Assembly (NCBI GenBank): GCA_964631275.1
Contig: CAZVWQ010000001.1
Location: 62,001 to 126,000, forward strand
Source of the DNA: CAZVWQ01 sp964631275
GTDB taxonomy: Bacteria; Patescibacteriota; JACMRA01
Reading direction: 5' to 3'
Length of the DNA stretch: 64,000 bases
Shown here: piece by piece, positions 54,614-62,800 of the stretch
Layout of the letters: the number at the start of each line of letters is the position of its first letter
Position numbering within the stretch: the first letter of the stretch is position 1
The notes under the pieces: model-generated
The model's input: only the letters and a program-made list of their open reading frames with translations
Databases searched by the model: none
Told to the model about the DNA's origin: nothing
Translations under genes and position numbers: made by a program

Positions 54614-54687
54614 TAGCGGTGGTCGGGATTGAACCGACGACCTCGGGCTTATGAGTCCCGCGCTCTAACCAACTGAGCTACACCGCT
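54614..54687 (-). tRNA. tRNA-Met(CAU)
   Basis: 74 nt on the minus strand. The acceptor stem AGCGGTG/CACCGCT is perfect, followed by TA, D-arm GCTC-AGTTGGTTA-GAGC, anticodon arm CGGGA-CTCATAA-GCCCG (one A-G mismatch at the loop end), variable AGGTC, T-arm GTCGG-TTCAATC-CCGAC and discriminator A; CCA is not encoded. The anticodon is CAU, so elongator or initiator Met, or Ile2 if C34 is lysidinylated. The A1-U72 pair is Watson-Crick and the anticodon stem lacks three consecutive G-C pairs at the loop end, but A1-U72 is found in some initiators, so I leave the subtype open. Confidence 0.9.
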
Positions 54688-54711
54688 AGAATCTAGATTT
54701 AGACCCAAGTC

Positions 54712-55090
54712 CATTTACTATTACTATTACCCTAAACTTACCTCTTAATAAGAAATAAATACTTTTTATTTAAGCTAAATTCTTAACGAGTAATTGTCGT
54801 AATGATTTGCCTAAAGGGTATAGGAAGAAGTATGTACTCTCTAACTAGAGGTTGTCAAGTTATACCTAATCATTTACTATTAACCTAAACTTACCTCTTA
54901 ATAAGAAATAAATACTTTTTATTTAAGCTAAATTCTTANNNNNNNNNNNNNNNNNNNNNNNNNNNNNNNNNNNNNNNNNNNNNNNNNNNNNNNNNNNNNN
55001 NNNNNNNNNNNNNNNNNNNNNNNNNNNNNNNNNNNNNNACGAGTAATTGTCGTAATGATTTACCTAAAAGGTATAAAGAAAAAAGTGGTT
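54712..55090. repeat. Tandem ~153-bp family-B repeat units broken by a 100-N gap
   Basis: Unit 1 (from about 54712) and unit 2 (from about 54865) share AACTTACCTCTTAATAAGAA and the following AATACTTTTTATTTAAGCTAAATTCTTA, then ACGAGTAATTGTCGTAATGATTT. The period is 153 bp. The N run (54939-55038) splits unit 2 exactly between AATTCTTA and ACGAGTAA, the same junction that is continuous in unit 1. Related single copies occur at 59605 and 32312. Confidence 0.8.
54939..55038. other. Assembly gap (100 N)
   Basis: Exactly 100 undetermined bases, a conventional placeholder for unknown length. Flanking sequence joins seamlessly within a repeat unit, so the true missing length is probably zero or a multiple of about 153 bp. 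Confidence 0.99.
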
Positions 55091-55104
55091 CGATATTTAG
55101 GTTA

Positions 55105-57537
55105 TTAAACCATCAACTCAAAATCATTGGTTAGTTTTTCGATGGTGGATTTTTTACCATAAACCAAAATTCCTAAAATTTTTACGTCAGAAAACTTTTT
55201 ACTGGCGGTTTTTTCGACTACTAATCTATCGTTAGAAGTGTCTTGCATCTCTTGAGTAAAGATTTCAACCTGGATAGACTTATCTTGTTTTACTTTTTCA
55301 AAAATATCTTTGATTTTTGTTTGGTCTGCAGACTCTTTAATAACGATGGCGTTTGAAGTATTCATTGGAATGTTGTCAGAATCGATAGTTTTGACAGCTT
55401 CATACTGAAATAATTTTTTACCATTTCTGGCCCCATAAGCTGCTGTTAGGTGGGCAATGGAATTATACTTTATCCAAGTTTCGATTTTTGGATCATCAAA
55501 GATTATCGCATGGGCTACCAGAGTTTTTTGATTTTTCTTTACCTCATCTTGTCTTCTAACGTGAGGGAAGGTTACACATTCTTTGATATTTTTACCAAGC
55601 ATAAAAGAAAGCAATCTCTCGCTCATTCCAAAACCTGAAAGTGGAGGTAACCCTAATTCTAAGGCTTCAATGTATTTTTCATTCATAAACTGAGCTTCTT
55701 CGTCACCAGCATCTCTAGCGGCTTGCTGTTCTTGGAATCTATCTAACTGATCCAAAGGGTCGTTAAGCTCACTAAAGGCTTTACCAAGTTCTGCTGTTCC
55801 AGCAACAATTTGCCATCTGTGAACAATTTTTGGATCTCTTGGATCTCTCTTGGCTAAAGGTTCAAGTTCCACAGGCTGATGAAATAAAAAAATTGGATCT
55901 TGAATAAAAGGTCTAGCTACTTTTTTATAAATCTTATCAAGTAGGTTACCATAAGATATTGCTTGTTCTATTTCAATTTGATTTTGTTTGGCTATTTCTA
56001 ATAATTCTTCGTAAGTTTTATTTTCTAGATCAATTTCTCCTTCTTTATAGTAAGTTCGTGAATAATATCTGATAGCATCAAAATACTTAATTGCTGGCCA
56101 ACCATTAATTAGTTCCCAGCCGTTTTTTTTGGCTTCTTGAGGAGTACACCACTCATCCCAGTTGATTGTATTACCATAATAATCAGTCTGAATATAACCT
56201 CCGATAATTTCTTTGGCTATGTTTCTATATACTTTGCTAATAAATTTCATGGCATCGATATAATCAGTATAAGCCCAGTACCATTCGATTTGGGTATATT
56301 CTTGGAGGTGGTGTGGCGAAGCTCCTTCGTTTCTAAAGATTCGACCAATTTCGTAGACTTTTTCGAAACCTCCAGCAATCAATTTTTTAAGGGGTAATTC
56401 TAAAGAAATTCTAAGATACATTTCTTGTTCAAGCTCGTTGTAATAGGTGGTAAAAGGTTTAGCATCTGCTCCTCCTGGAATGTCTTCAAATATTGGGCAC
56501 TCAACTTCTAGAAAACCCTCTTTTTCCATTTCTTCACGCCAAATCTGCCAATAGCGATTTTTTAGATAAACAATGTCTCGATTACTAAGATTATTATCAT
56601 CTTTGGTATTCATTTTGTAGTCTAATACTCGATTAATATATCTTTCTTCTAGGTTTTCATAGTCTAACTTTTCTGATAATGGTCTCAAAGCCTTAGTTAA
56701 TATTCTAAATTTTTGTACAAATAAACTTGGTTCCCCACGTAGAGAATAATCCAGCTTACCTGTAGCTTGAATATAATCACCTTCGTCAATTAGATCTTTA
56801 AAATCTTGAAAACTAAGTGCATCGTTATATTTAAGGGCTAAATGGTTGTGTTTTTTGTCTGGTTGGGTTGAAATCTCATCCCGCTTAAAAATAAATTGAA
56901 AACCTTCTGGCAAACTTTCATCTTCAACTACTCCAAAAGCAATTTTTCCAGAAACTCTTTTGGTTTTTATTCTACCAGCCAAAGTTACTACTTGATGAGG
57001 TTCAAAGGCAAATTTTACTTCTTTTTCGTCATCAGCTTCTAAATCATCTATAAAATCATGACTATCTAGAAACAAAAAATCATTAAGATAGTTTAATTTA
57101 GTTTCTTCAGAGGTTGTAGATAGATTATAAATCATTCCCCTAGCCTCTTTAACAACTTCGGGGTCAAATTCTTCCTCAATTTTACCCTCTTCTTTATCTG
57201 GATCTAAGCCCATTTCTCTAATTGTTTGTCTTAGTTGCAATTTTTCTTCTACTTTTTCTAGAAGAGACTGAGGAAAAAGAACCTGCTCTAAAAAATAATG
57301 TGCAGCAAATATTGATCTATCATCTTCGATCTCCTGAAAATTAAACTTATGCACAAAATCAAACCAAAACCTTATAAATCCTAAACTAAAATCTCTTTTT
57401 GAGTATGGGGTGAATGGACTAATACCTTTTTCTTTAAGTTTATTAATTTTTTCTATTCTTAACTGTTTTTGTGTTTCAATAGAGGAATAAGAAATATTTT
57501 TTGGTTTTTGGCTATTCTGATTTTTTCCTGTCGACAT
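55105..57537 (-). CDS. lysS: Lysyl-tRNA synthetase (class II) fused to a DUF2000 domain
   Basis: 810 residues, against about 500 normally. Residues 1-45 are the usual KLKEKGISPFTP start. About 45-170 is an insert unlike any LysRS part (helical, charged). About 175-285 is the OB anticodon domain (VVTLAGRIKTKRVSGKIAF). The catalytic core (about 300-680) has ADAKPFTTYYN, LYLRISLELPLKKLIAGGFEKVYEIGRIFRNEG, FHQPVELEPLAK, FSELNDPLDQLDRF and motif 3 GFGMSERLL. The final 125 residues (HAIIFDD, SIAHLTAAYGARNG, NTSNAIVI, DVKILGILVYGKKSTIEKL) match DUF2000, a family in the peptidyl-tRNA hydrolase 2 fold clan. LysRS charges tRNA-Lys; the added domain could bind or hydrolyse aminoacyl/peptidyl-tRNA (inference). 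Confidence 0.87.
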   Translation of the reverse strand: MSTGKNQNSQKPKNISYSSIETQKQLRIEKINKLKEKGISPFTPYSKRDFSLGFIRFWFDFVHKFNFQEIEDDRSIFAAHYFLEQVLFPQSLLEKVEEKLQLRQTIREMGLDPDKEEGKIEEEFDPEVVKEARGMIYNLSTTSEETKLNYLNDFLFLDSHDFIDDLEADDEKEVKFAFEPHQVVTLAGRIKTKRVSGKIAFGVVEDESLPEGFQFIFKRDEISTQPDKKHNHLALKYNDALSFQDFKDLIDEGDYIQATGKLDYSLRGEPSLFVQKFRILTKALRPLSEKLDYENLEERYINRVLDYKMNTKDDNNLSNRDIVYLKNRYWQIWREEMEKEGFLEVECPIFEDIPGGADAKPFTTYYNELEQEMYLRISLELPLKKLIAGGFEKVYEIGRIFRNEGASPHHLQEYTQIEWYWAYTDYIDAMKFISKVYRNIAKEIIGGYIQTDYYGNTINWDEWCTPQEAKKNGWELINGWPAIKYFDAIRYYSRTYYKEGEIDLENKTYEELLEIAKQNQIEIEQAISYGNLLDKIYKKVARPFIQDPIFLFHQPVELEPLAKRDPRDPKIVHRWQIVAGTAELGKAFSELNDPLDQLDRFQEQQAARDAGDEEAQFMNEKYIEALELGLPPLSGFGMSERLLSFMLGKNIKECVTFPHVRRQDEVKKNQKTLVAHAIIFDDPKIETWIKYNSIAHLTAAYGARNGKKLFQYEAVKTIDSDNIPMNTSNAIVIKESADQTKIKDIFEKVKQDKSIQVEIFTQEMQDTSNDRLVVEKTASKKFSDVKILGILVYGKKSTIEKLTNDFELMV

Positions 57538-57712
57538 ATTTGATTCAATGAAAGACTGTATTTAGAATATATACATATATAAGTTAATATTTTCTACTTG
57601 GGTTGTCAAAGCAATTGCTAAGTGTTGAATTTATGAGTGTTAAATTTTTAAAATTTATTTTGACTAAAAAATAAAAAATAAAAAGATTAAACAACAGTCT
57701 AATTGTGTTAAC

Positions 57713-59128
57713 GTGTCTACAGATAATTTGCATTCTGAAACAACTAATAATAAAAACAAAAATGTCTTTGTAGTAATATTTCATTTGATATTTGCTACGG
57801 TTTTGGTACTAGTTACGCCTTGGTTTTTAAGTCTTATTAACGAAGACCAGATCTTAGAGATTAGAGAAAATTCACCAATAGCAGAGTCTAGAAAAAATCT
57901 AAAAACTTACCGAGCAAAAATTACAGAAATTATAAACGAAAACGAATCAGAAGACGATTTGACTGGGACTAAAGTGCTTAATCAACAGATGCTGGCTCAG
58001 CTTTTTGAAGGTCCTGATAGGGGTAAAAAAATTGAAGTTTTTAGGCAAGTTGGAATTGGTAACCAAAGTGAAAGATTTGTAGTTGGAGATCAGGTGGTAG
58101 TTAGTGTGGATAGCAGTGTAAATAAAGATAATGCACAGTATTTTTTAGATGATAGAAATCGCTTAAATCCAATATTTTGGTTAATTATAGTATTTTTTAT
58201 TTTAGTAGTTATTATGGCTGGAGCTAGAGGAATTACTTCTTTTTTAGCTTTAATTTTTAGTTTGATATTTTTGATTCAGTTTTTGATTCCACAGATTCTT
58301 ACAGGGGCTAATATTATTATGATTACTTTTTTTTCAAGTTTAGTTATTGGTTTAGGTTCTTTATTCATGTCGCATGGCTTTAGTAAAAGAATTTGGGTAA
58401 GTGGCCTAGCTATGGTTTTTAGTATATTTTTATCTACTTTATTTTCTTGGTTTACAGTTAGTTTTACTCGTCTGACTGGGCTAACCTCTGACGAGGTTTT
58501 TGCTTTACAGTCATCTCAAACAGCTAACACTCTAAATTTTCAAGGTCTTCTGCTGGCTAGCGTTATCATCGGTTCTATTGGAGTATTAGACGACGTAATT
58601 GTGGCTCAAGCTACAGCTATAGAAGAAATCAACAAAGCTAATCCAAAATTAACTAGAGGTGAATTGATTATTAGAGGTTTTAGAGTCGGCCAAGAACATA
58701 TTATCTCAATGGTTAACTCACTTTCTTTTGCTTATGTCGGAGCTAGTCTACCGTTACTTATGATATTTAGTTTATATAATTATTCCGAGCTTTGGGTTAC
58801 ACTTAATTCTGAAGTGGTTGCTGAAGAAATTGTCAGAACTATTATTGGAAGTGTTACTCTTTTACTATCTGTACCTTTAACTACATTTTTAGCAGCTTAT
58901 TTTCTTAATTCCAAAAATAATTTATTAAAAGACTTTGGAGATTTAGACAAAATTAATCCCACTGATTTTGATAATAAAGCTGGCTACAACTCAACCGATG
59001 AAGAAATTTTAAGAAAACTAAAAGAAGGAAAAATTGGCATCAAAGATAATGACCTACAAAAACAAAATAAAAAACCTGGTGTAGCTAAGAGTTTAGATTC
59101 ACTTAGAAGAGCGATATCTCAAAAATAA
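57713..59128 (+). CDS. YibE/F-family membrane protein
   Basis: 471 residues, GTG start. TM1 (about 20-42) precedes an extracytoplasmic OB-like domain (about 60-150) with GKKIEVFRQ and FVVGDQVVV, then about seven membrane segments containing GARGITSFLAL, ASVIIGSIGVLDDVIVAQA and LSFAYVGASLPLLMIF. This layout is the YibE/F family, proposed transporters of unknown substrate in Gram-positives. The C-terminal 60 residues are cytoplasmic and charged. Divergent from lysS with about 175 bp between starts. Confidence 0.85.
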   Translation: MSTDNLHSETTNNKNKNVFVVIFHLIFATVLVLVTPWFLSLINEDQILEIRENSPIAESRKNLKTYRAKITEIINENESEDDLTGTKVLNQQMLAQLFEGPDRGKKIEVFRQVGIGNQSERFVVGDQVVVSVDSSVNKDNAQYFLDDRNRLNPIFWLIIVFFILVVIMAGARGITSFLALIFSLIFLIQFLIPQILTGANIIMITFFSSLVIGLGSLFMSHGFSKRIWVSGLAMVFSIFLSTLFSWFTVSFTRLTGLTSDEVFALQSSQTANTLNFQGLLLASVIIGSIGVLDDVIVAQATAIEEINKANPKLTRGELIIRGFRVGQEHIISMVNSLSFAYVGASLPLLMIFSLYNYSELWVTLNSEVVAEEIVRTIIGSVTLLLSVPLTTFLAAYFLNSKNNLLKDFGDLDKINPTDFDNKAGYNSTDEEILRKLKEGKIGIKDNDLQKQNKKPGVAKSLDSLRRAISQK

Positions 59129-59604
59129 AAAGCAACCTAGTCTATAAAATTAAATTATAGAAAATTATAAAGAGCTAAATTTAGAGCAACAATAAACGAA
59201 TTGCATATAATCCCATAAAATAATTATTAATCAACAGTAAAAATAGATTTTGAGACATGATTATACTCAAATCAACTCAAATTAAAACTTTTTAAATTTT
59301 CAAATATTTCTTTTTGATGTTTTATTTAAAGCTAATTGAAACCAAAAATTAGGTTCCAAAAAACTGAAGTTTATTTAGTTTTAACCTTAATTCATAAGAC
59401 TTTTGAAGATTAAAGCATCCTAGATTAAGTGTAGAATAAATTGTAAAAATGTAAACAGAGCTGAAAATGTTACAAATAAGTATATCTAGGATTTGCATAA
59501 AAGAAAAACTTAAAATATAATTTATAATGTTATTTTGAGTAAAAATATAAAATAAGCTAAACAAAAACTTAGATAGCTAATTCTTACACAATTTAGATAT
59601 TTTA

Positions 59605-59705
59605 CACCTTTTGAGCTAATCGTTACGGTAATTATTCGTTAAGAATTTAAGTTTAATAAAGGATTTATTTCTTTATGGAGAGCTAAATTTAGGGTAATAA
59701 TAAAC
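59605..59705. repeat. Family B hairpin repeat copy
   Basis: TTACACCTTTTGAGCTAATC, GTTACGGTAATTATTCGTTA, TAATAAAGGATTTATTTC and GAGAGCTAAATTTAGGGTAA are the inverted version of the tandem units at 54712-55090. Confidence 0.55.
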
Positions 59706-59795
59706 GGATTGGTATATACATATTCATAAAACTTGCTTTAAAACAAGCTTGTAACTGATAACTTATCTAAGTTTGATCTGAAATGCTATATAAAA
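59700..59795. repeat. MITE-like family A copy
   Basis: Ends with AACTTATCTAAGTTTGATCT then GAAATGCTATATA, matching the right end of 23008-23113 and the reverse complement of 20166-20210. The left end (GGATTGGTATATAC) is degenerate. Confidence 0.5.
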
Positions 59796-59828
59796 ACAAA
59801 ATAAAAAACAAAAACATTAAAACACAGC

Positions 59829-62800
59829 ATGTCTCAACAAAAGCAATATTCAGCCAGGATTAACCCTGTATCAAAAAAAACTAGCATACATACAAAATCT
59901 TTTTTTAATACTAAATTTATTTTTGGATTTTTTATTTTAGTAGCCTTAATAATTGGAGGTAATATAGCCTTATTTAATTACATTTCTTTTTCGGGTCCAG
60001 AAAAAGTTTCTCAAGCTTCAGCTTTAGCAAATATAGATCAGGCATGGAAAAAAACTCAAGGATTACCTAAAGGACATGATTTTTATGAGCCTTTTGAAAC
60101 CTTAGAAGGGGATATAATGTCTGTTGTTAAAATAGGTAAAAACAGGTTTATTTTTAAATTAAACAGAAATAATTTAACCTGGGAAAATACAAACATCAAA
60201 CTACCTTCTGGAAACTTTAGCAATGTTAATATAGAAGTCTCGCCAAGTGGTGTTTTTTATTTGTTAAATAGTAGTAGCGAATCTATTGGTTATAGATATA
60301 ATGCTGAAGCTAACAGCTGGGAAAAACTTTGGGATTGGCAAAACCCACCTTTAAAAGGTTATAGCAGAAAAAATAACCAAAAAGCTTTACCGAGTATTGG
60401 AGTAGATGGTCATATTTATATGTCTTTAAGTAAAGAAACTTTAAAAAGTAGTAGTAATCTTAGCCAGCATTTAGTACTAAAATATAACCCAAACGAAAGA
60501 TCCTGGACAGAAATTAGTCCTCAAATCCCTATTAGTAGTGGAAATAGTAACCCTGTAACTAAAACTAACAAAGATGGAACTACCGAGATTATCAAAAAAT
60601 CTAATTTTGTTGAATTAAAACCCACTACAGTTGAAGTTTTAAAAGTTGAAAATCCTAAAGATGAAGGAATTTTTATAGGGGTTACAGTAGATTTTTATAC
60701 TAATGGACAGAAAGCAAAAGGAACCTTTTTGTGTGATAACCTACCTGAGCAGCCAGCAACTCTAATAATGAAGTTAGAAAATGGAGAATGGAAAGGCCTG
60801 TCTAATAGAGACAAAAATTATAATGCAGTAGGTTGGACATGTGCATGGAGAAATCAAGGTAAAATATTTGCTAATGGTGATAAAAACAAAATCTATGCCT
60901 ATGGTGGGAGTGGACAATTTTATTATTGGGATGAAAACAAAGTCGATAGTAACGGAAGCCCTGGTTTATGGTCTTCTATTGATGATTACAGTTATGGCGA
61001 TACTCCAAAATATTATTTTAATGGTGATATAGGTTTTTCAGAAAAATCCAGTCGTAATATTTTTAATCCAATTGCTATAAACGAAAACGAAAAAATTACC
61101 TTACCTAGAAAAATTGAAGCTGAAGAATGTTTGATTAATAACTTTAGAGATGGCTTTTTAACTAAAGATAGAAGTTTAGCTATTGCTAAAATTGGAACTG
61201 ATCCTTTAGATAAATGTTTTGAAGGTTATCCTACAGTTGATCATGATTACGAAAGTATAGGCACAAATGCTGAAAGAACATTACAGAAAAAAATTGATAT
61301 AAACACTAAAGGTAATTACATTTCGCCAGCAAGCTTGATCAGAGGTGTATACGTACTTGAGCAGGTTGATTTTTTACCAAAAATCGAAAAAAATTTAGTT
61401 GTAGATACTTCTACTTATCTTTTATCTAGTCAAGGAAGTAGCGAAGAACCGATAGATCTTACCGTTCAACCTGAATCACTTGTAGTTGCTCAAAAATTTG
61501 AAAATCCTACCCAAGTTGATTTTAGAGACGCATTAGAATTTAGTCTAGAAAATGCTGATTTTACTTCTAACACAAAATTAATAAAACTTAACACTGAAGG
61601 TACAAGAATTATTTCTTATACTAACATACCAGGAGAAGTCTATAACTTAGAAACTTTTGCTAATGGAGAAGTGGCTGTGGCTGGTGACTTTGGACTTATG
61701 GTTCTTAACCCTGAGCTTAGTAAAATCTTATGGTCAAAGAATTTAGATGACTTTGGTAGTACTCAAGAAGTAAAAAAAATTTCAAGTAATTTCCGTCTTG
61801 ATATCGATAAATATTCTGAAAACCAGACCTTAGCTGCTATGTTTGGTAAAGGTGTTTATGTTTATGATCAAAAAGGTCAAGAAATAGCTACTAAACAAAT
61901 AGACGCTAGTTATGTAGAAGATATAGCCATCGATTCAGATAAAAATATACTTTATGTAGGTGGTTTTAAAAATGCTAATAATCAAGTCAAAAATGGAAAA
62001 ACCTTTCCTGTACAAGTAGCTTATGTTTATGCTCTTGATATAAAACAAGATATGAAACCAGTATGGCAAACTTGGGATTACGATCCTAGCACTCTAGATG
62101 AAAATATGGCTGATACTAGAATCTATAGATTAGCTCTTAGCCCAGACAAAAATCATTTGTACGCAGCAGGAGAAAGTGCAGGAGGTAATACGGCTTTTAG
62201 ATGGAATGGTAAAGATCTAAAAACTAACACAGGAATAAACAATGGGCCTGGAGGTTTTGGTGACCTATGGCTTGCAAAAAGATCTGCTCATCTAGCTTAT
62301 TTAGGTAAAATAAATACTAAAGACGGAACTGTGGATTTAGGAAGTTTCAATACTGCTTTACTTAATGGACAAGGTGTTAAAAGACTAAACACTACCAACG
62401 TAAGAGGAGACTTAGTAGTAGATACCGATGGATTTGTTTACCTCTCTGGTAAAAGTTCTGCCTATATAAGTGGCAAAACAACCTGGAAAGTTGATGAAAA
62501 ACAAGTTGGTGGCGGATACGAGATTAATGACTACGCTGGCTCAGATGGATATTTACTAAAATTAGATCCAAATTTGCAGCGACATTTTTGGTCTACCTTT
62601 AGCCAAAACAAATTAAGAAATGACATGATAGGATTAGCAACTAATGGTCAAAGAGTGGCTTTGGTTGGTAAACTAGAATCTGGGGAGCCAATTACTACCC
62701 AAAATGCTTTACAAAAATATACTAATAAAATAAATGATTCTAGCCAAGACTATCCTACTTTAAGAGATTCAGGAATAAAAATAAAAACTGATACTTTATT

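Larger units (their letters stand above)
59129..59828. other. Long repeat-rich intergenic region
   Basis: 700 bp without a gene. It contains GAGCTAAATTTAGAGCAACAATAAACGAATTGCATATA (59170-59208, a degenerate family-B/A junction), a family-B copy at about 59605-59705 and a family-A copy at about 59700-59795 directly joined to it. The promoter of the large surface protein must be in the last part, within or after the repeat. Confidence 0.5.

Noticed and set aside
60841..61032. Short ORF inside the giant surface protein gene
   Set aside because: Shadow frame within a long, clearly coding frame that starts at 59829 and runs off the window.
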